Below are positions 44,501 to 53,107 of a stretch of DNA of 64,000 nt, piece after piece; position 1 is the first letter of the stretch; each line of letters starts with the position of its first letter. The DNA is from Empedobacter brevis_A (lineage in GTDB: Bacteria; Bacteroidota; Bacteroidia; Flavobacteriales; Weeksellaceae). A model generated the notes under the pieces. The model did no database searches and had not been told where the DNA came from. It saw nothing but the letters and a program-made list of their open reading frames with translations. Where the stretch lies: the NCBI RefSeq assembly GCF_965118635.1, contig NZ_CBCPHV010000001.1:186001-250000 (forward strand), written 5' to 3'. The translations under genes and the position numbers were made by a program.

Positions 44501-45911
44501 CAGTTTAGGTTTTCTTCCTATGGCTTTAAGTACCAGTGCGGGAGCTGAAGTACAAAAACCTCTTGCTACCGTAGTAATTGGCGGGCTGATTTCAGCTACA
44601 GCATTAACACTCTTTGTTCTTCCGCTACTGTATTTGGTATTTATGAAAACAAATAAAGCAATGAATAATAATAAAATTAAATCGATAACTCCAATAATAT
44701 TATTGGGCATATTTTTAGGTCTCTCACAAAATATTCAAGCACAAGATATTTCCGCAGATAAAGCTGTCCGAATTGCATTAGAAAATAATTCAGGAATTAA
44801 ATCTAAAGATTTAGACGTAAGGGCAGCTGAAAGTCTGAAACGAACAGCTTATGAATTACCGAAAACCGAACTAAATATTCAATACGGAAATAACGATGGA
44901 TTTGAATATAATGATGGAGTTATGATTTCTCAAAACATTCCTTTTCCCACACTATTTGGAGCAAAAAAGGATCTTATTAAAGAAGAAATTAAAAGCAAAG
45001 AATGGGCAAAGGCTCTTTCAGAAAATGAATTAAAGAAGCAAGTACGTACCTATTATTATCAGTTGGAGTATCTTGAAAATAATGCTAAAAAACTTCAATA
45101 CCTTGATAGCATTTATCTTGATTTTATAAGAGTAGCTAACTTGCGATATAAGACTGGTGATATTGGTAAAATTGATGTAAGTACAGCAAACACTAAACGA
45201 GGTGAAATCAACCTTCTTGCTCAACAAAATGAGGTATTAAGAAAAAATGCATACCTGAATTTAAAAAATCTAATGCAGATTGAGGAGGATTTCACCATCG
45301 AAAAAGCACTAGAATATAAGCCTGTATTTATAAGTGACATAATAGATAATGATGCTGTTAGGAATCATCCAAGTATTCAATCTCTGTATCAAGAAGCACT
45401 TGTTGCTGAAAAAAGTAAAAAGGTAGAAAGAGCGAATGGATTGCCAGACTTTACTTTAGGTTACAGCAATATCTCATTGATTGGTGAACATAGCAAAAAT
45501 GGTGTAGAAAAGTTTTATGGAAGAGGTCAAAGATTTGGATTTGTCGATGTAGGAATTTCTATTCCAATTTTTACAACCACAAGATCAAGGGTTCGTTCGT
45601 TGGAAATTCAAAAAGAATCTGCAGAAATGAATGCGCAATGGCAGGAAAATGTTTTGAAAACAGAAATGAAAAATGCCATGACTCAATATGAGCAAAATGT
45701 GAGTCAGTTTAATTATTTTATTGAACAGGCAATTCCGAATGCAGAAGAAATTATAAATGCTTCACGTTTGGGATATAGCACAGGAGACCTTTCTTATGTA
45801 GAATATCTGTATGCCGTTCAAACAGCTACTGATACCTATTTAAACTATCTTAAAAGTATACAGCAAATAAATGAATCTGTGATTGTTATCTATTCATTAA
45901 CAAATAAATAA
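41556..45911 (+). CDS. czcA: CzcA/CusA-type metal RND permease fused to TolC-like outer-membrane protein
   Basis: This 1451-aa protein has two parts. Residues 1-1035 are an HME-type RND permease (KLPIDAQPDITNNQVQVIT; DFGLIVDGSLIVVEA in TM4). A join region (MNNNKIKSITPIILLGIFL) resembles a second signal peptide, followed by a TolC/CzcC-type helical hairpin domain (ALENNSGIKSKDLDVRAAE) to the end. The two parts are in one uninterrupted frame; such CusA-CusC fusions occur in other Bacteroidota. The fusion exports Co/Zn/Cd or Cu from the periplasm, with CzcB encoded 5 bp downstream. Confidence 0.92.
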   Translation: MLDNIIKFSIKNKLIIGVMTLLLIIWGVWSATKLPIDAQPDITNNQVQVITLCPTLAGQEVEQLVTFPVEQSIVNLPDVEEIRSISRFGLSVVTVVFKDEVDIYFARQLVNEKLKEAEEQIPEGVGTPELSPVSSGLGEVYQYILHPKKGSEDKYTAMDLRTMQDWIVARQLYGTPGIAEINSFGGLLKQYEVSVNPDRLRAMDVSISEIFSALETNNQNTGGAYIDKKPNAYFIRGVGLVNTLEDVGNIVVKNISGVPILVKDVAEVRFGNAIRYGALTYNGEVDAVGGIVMMLKGENSAKVVERIKEKIPTIQQSLPDDIVIEPYLDRTDLVGRAIDTVEKNLIEGALIVIFVLILFLGNLRAGLIVASAIPLSMLFALGMMRLFGVSANLMSLGAIDFGLIVDGSLIVVEATMHHLGLRKSNKRLTQGEMDEEVFDSARKIRTSAAFGEIIILIVYIPILTLVGIEGKMFTPMAQTVSFAIIGALILSFTYIPMMSALFLSKKPITKKNLSDKMMDFLNKVYQPLLEKAIRLKYVVIGSAVGLFAISLFLFSRMGGEFLPKLGEGDFAMHCILPQGTSLSQSLETSMQASRILKEFDEVKMVVGKTGAGEIPTDPMPPEATDLMVILKPQKEWKEKKSYDELSNEMMEKLESIPGVFFEANQPIQMRFNELMTGIRQDVAVKIFGENLDSLLVYANKVNTIVQTIPGATAPQVERVDGLPQINIDYDRARIANYGLKIQDINDIVSTAFAGKAAGVVYENERKFDLVVRLDNEHRTSIEDVSNLFIPTPSGEQIPLSQVADVNYKLGPAQISREDGKRRIYVGFNVQGRDVASVVKDIQDKLAQEVKLPSGYYVTYGGQFENLQKASDRLLIAVPISLLLIFVLLYFTFRSLKEAALVYAAIPMSAIGGVFALLLRDMPFSISAGVGFIALFGVAVLNGIVLIATFNRLEKEGWDDIVARVIEGTKTRLRPVLMTASVASLGFLPMALSTSAGAEVQKPLATVVIGGLISATALTLFVLPLLYLVFMKTNKAMNNNKIKSITPIILLGIFLGLSQNIQAQDISADKAVRIALENNSGIKSKDLDVRAAESLKRTAYELPKTELNIQYGNNDGFEYNDGVMISQNIPFPTLFGAKKDLIKEEIKSKEWAKALSENELKKQVRTYYYQLEYLENNAKKLQYLDSIYLDFIRVANLRYKTGDIGKIDVSTANTKRGEINLLAQQNEVLRKNAYLNLKNLMQIEEDFTIEKALEYKPVFISDIIDNDAVRNHPSIQSLYQEALVAEKSKKVERANGLPDFTLGYSNISLIGEHSKNGVEKFYGRGQRFGFVDVGISIPIFTTTRSRVRSLEIQKESAEMNAQWQENVLKTEMKNAMTQYEQNVSQFNYFIEQAIPNAEEIINASRLGYSTGDLSYVEYLYAVQTATDTYLNYLKSIQQINESVIVIYSLTNK

Positions 45912-45916
45912 ACAAA

Positions 45917-47245
45917 ATGAAAGTCAATATAATAAAAGTAACATCGGTGTTAAGTATTATTCTAGCATCCTTATTTTTGATATCATGTGGAGGTAAAGAG
46001 CATAAAGAAGGAGATGGACATGACCACTCTACTTCCCAAGAATCATCAAAAGAAAGTCACTCAGAAGAGGCTGAAAATATAGCAACGTTAACTGAAGACC
46101 AGATAAAGACGGCAGGAATTGAATTAGGAAGTATTGAGCAAAAGTCTCTAACGGCATCTTTAAAAGCCATCGGTAAACTTCGGGTTCCGAATAAGAGCAA
46201 AGCTAATGCAACTTCCTTGTTTGGTGGAGTTATTAAAACCTTAACTGTTGAACTTGGTGATTATGTAAGAAAAGGTCAGGTGATTGCAACTATCTCTAAC
46301 CCTCAGTTTGTTCAGTTACAAGAAGAATACTCTTCCATCCAAAGCAGAATAACGTTTGCAGAACAAGAGTTAGAGCGTCAGAGAGAGTTGAACGAAGGAA
46401 ATGCAGGAGCTAAAAAGAACTTACAAAATGCTACTGCAGAATTAAGTACTCTAAAAGCTAGAAAAGCTTCATTACAGCAACAAATTCAGATGATGGGAAT
46501 TAACCCCAACAATATTGCTAATAATAATTTTCGTTCAAGTCTAACGGTAACAAGTCCAATTGATGGTACCATCAGTGATGTATTTGCAAAAATTGGAAGT
46601 TATGTGGACGTTTCCTCGCCTATTGTTGAAATTATTAATAATAGCTCTATTCATTTAGATTTACAGGTTTTTGAAAAAGATCTTCCATTAATCAAGGTAG
46701 GACAGAAAATTAACTTCACTATTACTAATAATCCGCAAAAAAGCTATGCCGCTAAAGTAACTACTATAGGATCATCTTTTAGTGGAGAAAGTAAATCAAT
46801 TGCTGTTCATAGTGAAATTATTGGAGACAAATCAGGTTTAATAGATGGAATGAATATCACTGGGCTCGTAAGTCTTGATGATGTGTTGACTTCTGCTGTT
46901 CCAAATGAGGCAATTGTGGAAGCGGATGGTAAATACTACATATTTATTAAGACAGATAAGGAACCGGAAGAACATAATGAGGGAGGTCATGACGATCATG
47001 GTCATGGTCATGATGAAGGAGAAGCAACACATGGGCATAAAAATGAAAAAGAAGCTTCTGAGCATGCTACCCAAGCAGCACAGAAATTGAATTTTGAAAA
47101 AATTGAAGTAGCAAAGGGTACTTCAAACATGGGATATACAGCTATTACTCCGGTTAAAGAGATTCCACAAAATGCTCAGATTGTAACTAAAGGTGCTTTT
47201 TTTATTAATGCTAAGCTTAGTAATACAGGTGGTCATAGCCATTAA
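45917..47245 (+). CDS. czcB: Heavy-metal RND periplasmic adaptor lipoprotein
   Basis: This 442-aa protein has a lipoprotein signal (ILASLFLISCGGKEHKEG). A His-rich leader (DGHDHS), barrel-sandwich halves (KTLTVELGDYVRKGQVIAT), an alpha hairpin and a beta barrel follow. A C-terminal segment (about 350-395) is very His/Glu-rich (HDDHGHGHDEG) and probably binds metal. It lies 5 bp after the CzcA fusion and 18 bp before a lipoamide dehydrogenase gene, so all belong to one operon. Confidence 0.9.
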   Translation: MKVNIIKVTSVLSIILASLFLISCGGKEHKEGDGHDHSTSQESSKESHSEEAENIATLTEDQIKTAGIELGSIEQKSLTASLKAIGKLRVPNKSKANATSLFGGVIKTLTVELGDYVRKGQVIATISNPQFVQLQEEYSSIQSRITFAEQELERQRELNEGNAGAKKNLQNATAELSTLKARKASLQQQIQMMGINPNNIANNNFRSSLTVTSPIDGTISDVFAKIGSYVDVSSPIVEIINNSSIHLDLQVFEKDLPLIKVGQKINFTITNNPQKSYAAKVTTIGSSFSGESKSIAVHSEIIGDKSGLIDGMNITGLVSLDDVLTSAVPNEAIVEADGKYYIFIKTDKEPEEHNEGGHDDHGHGHDEGEATHGHKNEKEASEHATQAAQKLNFEKIEVAKGTSNMGYTAITPVKEIPQNAQIVTKGAFFINAKLSNTGGHSH

Positions 47246-47263
47246 CATAATTTAAAAAAAATC

Positions 47264-48667
47264 ATGAAAAATAATTTTGATGTAATCATTATCGGATCTG
47301 GACCAGGTGGCTATGTAACCGCAATCCGTTGTGCTCAATTAGGCTTAAAAACAGCTATTATCGAAAAATATGCAGTACTTGGAGGAACTTGTCTAAATGT
47401 AGGATGTATTCCTTCAAAAGCAATGTTAGACAGTTCTGAGCGGTACCATGAAATCAAGGATAACGTAAATGTTCATGGGATCTCTGTTGATAATTTGCAA
47501 GTTGATTTGGAAAAAATGATTGCCAGAAAAGCAGATGTTGTTTCTAAAATAAACGGCGGTGTAAGTTATCTGATGAAGAAGAATAAGGTTGAAGTATTTC
47601 AGGCAACGGGATCTTTTGTGGATAAAAACACCATTCTTCTGAAATCCGAAAACGAAGAAAAAACAATTACCGGTAAAAATATCATTATAGCGACGGGCTC
47701 TAAGCCCGCTTCGCTTCCGGGAATTGACATTGATAAAAAAAGAATCATCAGTTCTACCGAAGCGTTGGTTTTAAAAGAAATTCCGAAACATCTTATTGTA
47801 GTTGGTGGTGGTGTAATCGGAATGGAATTAGGTTCGGTTTACGCAAGATTAGGAAGCAAAGTAACCGTACTTGAATATACAGGAGGAATACTTCCGAGTA
47901 TGGACAAAAAAATGGGAGTCGAACTTCAAAAATCTTTAAAAAAGAATTTAGGTTTTGAATTTTTGCTAAATCATAAAGTTACCGGAGCAACCAATAATGG
48001 TGATAATGTAACCGTTACTGCCGAAGATAAAAACGGTAATACCGTAGCAATTGAAGGGGATTATTGTCTAATGGCAATAGGTAGAAAACCTTATACAACA
48101 GGTTTAGGTTTGGAAAATGTTGGAGTTGAATTGACTCCACGCGGACAGGTTGCCACCGATAGCAATCTTGAAACCAATGTAAAAGGAATCTATGCCATCG
48201 GTGATGTTGTTGTAGGACCTATGCTTGCTCACAAAGCGTCTGAAGAAGGTGTTTATGTGGCAGAAATCATCGCTGGGCAAAAACCTCACATTGATTATAA
48301 TTTAATTCCTGGAATTGTTTATACCAGTCCTGAAGTTTCAAGTGTAGGGAAAACCGAAGAAGAGCTGAAAACTGAAGGGAAAAATTACAAAGTAGGACAA
48401 TTTCCTTTTTCTGCATCAGGAAGAGCTATCACAAGTGGTAAAACAGAGGGTATTGCAAAAGTCTTGACAGATGCGGAAACGGATGAAATTTTAGGTTTTC
48501 ACATTATTGGTGAAAGAGCCTCTGATTTAATAGGTGAACCGACTGTAGCAATGGCATTCAGAGCTTCAGCAGAAGATATTGCACGCATTTCGCACGGGCA
48601 TCCAACGTATTATGAAAACTTGCGTGAAGCTTGCCTTGATGTTGATAAGATAGCTATTCATATTTAA
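47264..48667 (+). CDS. lpdA: Dihydrolipoyl dehydrogenase-like disulfide oxidoreductase, copy 1
   Basis: This 467-aa protein has the FAD site IIGSGPGGYVTAIRCAQLG, the redox disulfide GGTCLNVGCIPSKAML, an NAD site (VVGGGVIGMELGSVYARLG) and a C-terminal ISHGHPTYYE (active-site His). The layout is dihydrolipoamide dehydrogenase; mercuric reductase's C-terminal cysteines are absent. It is the last gene of the czc operon, so it may supply reducing power or repair metal-damaged thiols. No E2 component lies in the window. Confidence 0.9.
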   Translation: MKNNFDVIIIGSGPGGYVTAIRCAQLGLKTAIIEKYAVLGGTCLNVGCIPSKAMLDSSERYHEIKDNVNVHGISVDNLQVDLEKMIARKADVVSKINGGVSYLMKKNKVEVFQATGSFVDKNTILLKSENEEKTITGKNIIIATGSKPASLPGIDIDKKRIISSTEALVLKEIPKHLIVVGGGVIGMELGSVYARLGSKVTVLEYTGGILPSMDKKMGVELQKSLKKNLGFEFLLNHKVTGATNNGDNVTVTAEDKNGNTVAIEGDYCLMAIGRKPYTTGLGLENVGVELTPRGQVATDSNLETNVKGIYAIGDVVVGPMLAHKASEEGVYVAEIIAGQKPHIDYNLIPGIVYTSPEVSSVGKTEEELKTEGKNYKVGQFPFSASGRAITSGKTEGIAKVLTDAETDEILGFHIIGERASDLIGEPTVAMAFRASAEDIARISHGHPTYYENLREACLDVDKIAIHI

Positions 48668-48678
48668 ATGAAAATTCT

Positions 48679-48727
48679 ACAAGCCTTAATGTTTTTTTAG
48701 TAGCAAATTAAGGCTTGTATCAGTTTT
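48679..48727 (+). terminator. Hairpin terminator after czc-lpd operon
   Basis: ACAAGCCTTAA and TTAAGGCTTGT pair, followed by a T-rich tract. Confidence 0.7.
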
Positions 48728-48754
48728 TCGGGGAGTCTGAAAAGCAGTTTTGTA

Positions 48755-48791
48755 TTTGCAACCAGGTTCCCAAATTTAGATTATAATTTTG
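48755..48791 (+). promoter_or_regulatory. Fur-type operator 3 and -7 element, zntA promoter
   Basis: TTTGCAACCAGGTTCCC (48755-48771), 25 bp between its TTTG and TAATTTTG (48784-48791), a consensus -7 box. Confidence 0.78.
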
Positions 48792-48853
48792 CTGTACAAA
48801 TAGGAATTAGTTAAAAACGACTACTAATACAGTTTACTAAAAAAATAATAATT

Positions 48854-51031
48854 ATGTCAAAAATATGTTGCAGCACCGATGATGGTGGCCTGGATCTTAC
48901 GGGTAAAAAACCGCACAAACATAAATATGATACTCAAGGTAATCAGTTGTGTTGTGTGAAAACAGAAAAAATTTATAAAAATGCCGGTGCGGCAGATTTG
49001 TTGAAAGATGTCAATCACGACGATCACGACCATAGTGGACACGATCATGGCGATGGTGATGGACACGATCACGGTAGCCACGACGATCATGACCACAGCG
49101 GACACAATCACGACCACCACGGGCACAGCCACGGTGATGACCACGACCACAGTCACGACATAGAGGGTAAAACCACCTTTCAGTTATTTATGCCTGCGGG
49201 TATATCTTTAGCTTTATTACTTGTTGCTATTGGTTTTGATAATTACTTTCCCCAAACCTGGTTCACGGGTTGGGTTAGAATTGCCTGGTACGTTATCGCT
49301 TATTTGCCTGTTGGGTTGCCAGTAATCAAAGAAGCTGTTGAAAGTATCAGATACAAAGATTTCTTTTCAGAATTTTTCTTAATGGCTATTGCAACAATCG
49401 GTGCATTTGCACTTGGCGAATATCCTGAAGCAGTAGCTGTAATGCTGTTCTACTCCGTAGGCGAAGTCTTTCAGACTATTGCAGTATCAAGAGCAAAAGG
49501 TAATATTAAAGCCCTGTTAGACCAACGCCCTGATGAGGTAACGGTTATCAGAGCAGGTAAGCCTATTGTTGTAAAAGCTGAAGATGCCTACATAGGTGAT
49601 GTTATTCAATTAAAGCCGGGCGAAAAATTAGGATTGGACGGGGAGTTAATTTCAGAAACCGCCTCTTTCAATACAGCAGCCCTTACAGGAGAAAGCAAAC
49701 CTGATACAAAAAGTAAAGGTGAAACTGTATTGGCAGGTATGATTAACCTCAACACCGTAAGCCAAATAAAGGTAACAACCGATTATTCGGATAGTAAGTT
49801 GAGCAGAATTTTGGAACTGGTTCAGGATGCTACATCACAAAAAGCACCAACGGAGTTGTTTATCCGTAAATTTTCCAAAATTTATACGCCGATAGTCGTA
49901 TATCTGTCTATTGCTATTACCTTACTTCCCGCACTTTTCGTAGATAATTATGTATTCAGTGAATGGTTGTATAGAGCATTGGTATTCCTTGTTATCTCTT
50001 GTCCTTGCGCTTTGGTAATCTCCATCCCTCTGGGTTATTTTGGTGGTATTGGGGCCGCAAGTCGAAATGGTATTCTGCTTAAAGGGTCTAATTTCCTTGA
50101 TATTCTTGCCAAAGTAGAAAATGTAGTGATGGATAAAACGGGAACCCTCACCGAAGGTGTTTTCAAAGTACAGGAAGTCTTTATCAAACCAGAATTCAAT
50201 AAAGACGAAATTCTCAACCTCGTCAACGTATTGGAAAGTCAAAGTACACACCCTGTTGCAACGGCAATCCACAATTATTGGGGAGAGGTAGATGCCGACG
50301 TAAATTTAGCAAATGTTGAAGAAATAGCAGGACACGGATTAAAAGCCACCGTTAACGGTAAAGAGCTTTTAGTAGGTAATTTCAAATTGCTCGATAAATT
50401 CAACATCAGCCATGATGCAGATACCGCAAACATCGTTTACACGGTAATAGCTGTTGCTTATGATAGAAAGTTTGTAGGATATTTAACCATTTCGGACAGC
50501 ATTAAGGTAGATGCAAAAGCAGCAATTGAAAAGCTGCGTAAAATGGGTGTAAAAACCACAATGTTGAGTGGTGATAAAAATACCGTTGTTCAGTTTGTTT
50601 CGGGACAGTTGGGCATTGACAGTGCCTACGGAGATTTATTACCTGAAGACAAGGTTAATAGAGTAAAGGAAATCAAATCCCGTAATGGCAGCGTGGCGTT
50701 TGTTGGAGACGGTGTAAATGATGCGCCTGTTATTGCGTTGAGTGATGCTGGGATTGCAATGGGAGGATTAGGTAGTGATGCCGCTATTGAAACTGCTGAT
50801 GTTGTCATTCAGGATGATATGCCGTCTAGAATTCCAATGGCTATTAACATCGGTAAGCAGACCAAGAAAATTGTTTGGCAGAATATTATTTTAGCCTTCG
50901 GGGTTAAAGCAGTTGTTCTTATTCTTGGTGCAGGCGGGCTGGCTACCATGTGGGAAGCCGTATTTGCAGATGTAGGTGTAGCTTTATTAGCTATTCTAAA
51001 TGCGGTTCGAATTCAAAAGATGAAGTTCTAA
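48854..51031 (+). CDS. zntA: Zn/Cd/Pb-exporting P1B-type ATPase
   Basis: This 725-aa ATPase has no N-terminal HMA domain; residues 50-105 are instead a long His/Asp/Gly-rich stretch (alternating HDH/HGD units) likely to bind Zn(II). CPC lies at C383-P-C385, DKTGT at D427, SQSTHPVATA is the HP motif, and GDGVND is near 630. It exports Zn, Cd or Pb from the cytoplasm. It has its own Fur-type operator and -7 box and is followed by a strong terminator. Confidence 0.95.
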   Translation: MSKICCSTDDGGLDLTGKKPHKHKYDTQGNQLCCVKTEKIYKNAGAADLLKDVNHDDHDHSGHDHGDGDGHDHGSHDDHDHSGHNHDHHGHSHGDDHDHSHDIEGKTTFQLFMPAGISLALLLVAIGFDNYFPQTWFTGWVRIAWYVIAYLPVGLPVIKEAVESIRYKDFFSEFFLMAIATIGAFALGEYPEAVAVMLFYSVGEVFQTIAVSRAKGNIKALLDQRPDEVTVIRAGKPIVVKAEDAYIGDVIQLKPGEKLGLDGELISETASFNTAALTGESKPDTKSKGETVLAGMINLNTVSQIKVTTDYSDSKLSRILELVQDATSQKAPTELFIRKFSKIYTPIVVYLSIAITLLPALFVDNYVFSEWLYRALVFLVISCPCALVISIPLGYFGGIGAASRNGILLKGSNFLDILAKVENVVMDKTGTLTEGVFKVQEVFIKPEFNKDEILNLVNVLESQSTHPVATAIHNYWGEVDADVNLANVEEIAGHGLKATVNGKELLVGNFKLLDKFNISHDADTANIVYTVIAVAYDRKFVGYLTISDSIKVDAKAAIEKLRKMGVKTTMLSGDKNTVVQFVSGQLGIDSAYGDLLPEDKVNRVKEIKSRNGSVAFVGDGVNDAPVIALSDAGIAMGGLGSDAAIETADVVIQDDMPSRIPMAINIGKQTKKIVWQNIILAFGVKAVVLILGAGGLATMWEAVFADVGVALLAILNAVRIQKMKF

Positions 51032-51044
51032 CTAAGAAGCTAGA

Positions 51045-51075
51045 CTGCCGCAAGAAATCTTGCGGCAGTTTTTTT
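51045..51075 (+). terminator. Rho-independent terminator after zntA
   Basis: CTGCCGCAAG and CTTGCGGCAG form a stem around AAAT, followed by a T-run. Confidence 0.85.
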
Positions 51076-51095
51076 ATCCTAAAAATATTTGTGAA

Positions 51096-52988
51096 ATGGC
51101 TAAAAAACAATCACAATCTTCATTAAGCGAAGTACATAATTCTGTAGACACGACTGTTCCTGGTCAATCTCGCTGGCGAAGAGTTTTGGCTTTTTTTGGA
51201 CCGGCTTATCTTGTCAGTGTTGGATATATGGATCCGGGCAACTGGGCAACAGGCTTGGCCGGTGGTAGCCAATTTGGCTACTCATTACTCTGGGTTTTAG
51301 TAATGAGTAGTATTATGGGCTTGTTGCTACAAAGCTTGTCTGCAAGGTTAGGGATCGTTCGAAATAGAGATTTGGCTCAAGCAAACCGGGAAACTTATCC
51401 TAAGAAGGTCAATTTTGTATTATATATACTTGCTGAAGTCGCTATTGTTGCGACAGACCTTGCAGAAATATTGGGGATGGCAATTGGTTTACAGTTGCTC
51501 ACGGGAATGCCTTTGATTTGGGGTGTTGCTATTACAGCCTTGGATACATTACTGTTGATGACTTTGCAAAAATGGGGAATGCGCAAGCTCGAAGCCTTTA
51601 TCATCGGTTTGATATTCGTTATAGGAATGTCGTTTCTTGTACAAATATGGGTAGCTGACCCTAATGTAGATGAAATTGCAACAGGACTGATACCACATAT
51701 ACAGAATGATACTGCATTGTACATTGCTATCGGTATTATCGGTGCAACGGTAATGCCACATAATTTATACCTACACTCTGCACTGGTGCAGACACGTAAA
51801 TTTAATCGTGATGATGCCAGTATCAAAAAAGCAATTAAGCTCAATTTTTGGGATAGTGCCATTGCTCTAAATATGGCATTGCTTGTAAATGCAGCTATAT
51901 TAATTCTTGCCGCTACAGTTTTTTATAAAACCGGACGTTCCGACGTGGCAGAGCTAAAGCAGGCTTATGAATTACTGCCACAGCACCTCGGAAGCGATTT
52001 TACAGCAAAACTATTTGCTGTAGCTTTGATTGCTGCCGGACAAAGCAGTACCATTACGGGTACGCTTGCCGGACAAATAGTAATGGAAGGTTATCTACGC
52101 TTTCGAATGAACCCTTTGTTGCGAAGACTTATCACAAGGTTACTTGCCATAGTTCCAGCGGCTTTGGTAATTCTCATTAATGGTGAAGGTAATGTCGATA
52201 GCCTGCTTATCTTCAGCCAGGTAGTGTTAAGTATGCAATTAGGTTTTGCGGTCATTCCTCTTATCCATTTTGTGAGCGATAAAAAGACAATGGGCAAATT
52301 TGCCATCAAGCCCGTAATAAAAATAGCGGCTTGGATTATAACCATCGTACTGGTATATCTCAACTCCAAACTATTGGTAGAAGAGGCTATCACTTTCTTT
52401 GCTACTTCAGGTAATATAGTCTGGAAAGGATTAATCATTTTGGGTGGGATTGGTTTTATGATCTTGTTGGTATATACCACATTATATCCTTTGTTTAGCA
52501 GAAAAGCGTTTTGTGAAATAACACCGCATGATAAACCTGAACCTTTGCAATTAAAATTTTATGCTTCATTTAATAAAATTGCCATTACTGTCGATTTCAA
52601 ACAACTTGACCAAAAGGTTATCAACTATGCTATTACACAAGGTGGAAAAGATTGTACCTATACACTTATACACGTTGTAGAAAGTGTTGCCTCTGCCTCC
52701 CATCTTCAAGATAGTACAGATGAAGAAACGGTAAAAGATCGCGAATTTTTGGACGAATATGTAAAACAACTACAACAACAAGGCTATCATGCAGAAGCAA
52801 AGCTTGGTTTTGGAAAAACAGCCGACAGCATTGGAGAGATTGTAAATAAATCCGGGGCAGAGCTTATTGTAATGGGTGCACATGGGCATAAAGGATTAAA
52901 AGATCTATTGTATGGTGCAACGATAAATCAAGTACGCCATTTAGTAAAAATCCCAGTACTGGTTATTCCAGCAATAAAAGACAATTAG
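51096..52988 (+). CDS. mntH: Nramp-type divalent metal transporter fused to a UspA domain
   Basis: This 630-aa protein starts MAKKQSQSSLSEVHNSVD. Residues 40-475 form an Nramp transporter with DPGNWATGLAGG in TM1 and MPHNLYLHS in TM6, the metal-binding motifs. The final ~150 residues are a universal stress protein domain (VDFKQLDQKVINYAI; GAHGHKGLKDLLYGATINQ, an ATP-site motif G-x-H-G). A TTG-started extension (51060) lies in the terminator, so the ATG at 51096 is used. It imports Mn or Fe, possibly gated through nucleotide binding by the UspA part. No 34-bp element or Fur-type operator precedes it. Confidence 0.92.
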   Translation: MAKKQSQSSLSEVHNSVDTTVPGQSRWRRVLAFFGPAYLVSVGYMDPGNWATGLAGGSQFGYSLLWVLVMSSIMGLLLQSLSARLGIVRNRDLAQANRETYPKKVNFVLYILAEVAIVATDLAEILGMAIGLQLLTGMPLIWGVAITALDTLLLMTLQKWGMRKLEAFIIGLIFVIGMSFLVQIWVADPNVDEIATGLIPHIQNDTALYIAIGIIGATVMPHNLYLHSALVQTRKFNRDDASIKKAIKLNFWDSAIALNMALLVNAAILILAATVFYKTGRSDVAELKQAYELLPQHLGSDFTAKLFAVALIAAGQSSTITGTLAGQIVMEGYLRFRMNPLLRRLITRLLAIVPAALVILINGEGNVDSLLIFSQVVLSMQLGFAVIPLIHFVSDKKTMGKFAIKPVIKIAAWIITIVLVYLNSKLLVEEAITFFATSGNIVWKGLIILGGIGFMILLVYTTLYPLFSRKAFCEITPHDKPEPLQLKFYASFNKIAITVDFKQLDQKVINYAITQGGKDCTYTLIHVVESVASASHLQDSTDEETVKDREFLDEYVKQLQQQGYHAEAKLGFGKTADSIGEIVNKSGAELIVMGAHGHKGLKDLLYGATINQVRHLVKIPVLVIPAIKDN

Positions 52989-53003
52989 AAAGATCAGAAA
53001 TCA

Positions 53004-53037
53004 GTAAAAATCATAAATTAAACAAAAAATCGTACAA
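53004..53037 (+). promoter_or_regulatory. 34-bp AraC-type element, second lipoamide dehydrogenase promoter
   Basis: GTAAA at 53004, half-sites TCATAA (53011) and GTACAA (53032), then 22 nt to TAGCTTTA (53060-53067). Confidence 0.68.
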
Positions 53038-53107
53038 TAATCGTAAATGTTATTTTAAATAGCTTTAAAGAAAGATTTAATAAGGTTTAACCGTAAAAAG
53101 TAATGCT

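Noticed and set aside
44219..44710. Minus-strand 163-aa frame inside the CzcA fusion
   Set aside because: Shadow of the permease frame, no promoter or homology.
47264..48667. Mercuric reductase
   Set aside because: The redox-disulfide fold fits, but the C-terminal vicinal cysteines and N-terminal HMA domain are absent, and no mer genes are nearby.
51395..51862. Minus-strand 155-aa frame inside mntH
   Set aside because: Shadow of the Nramp frame.
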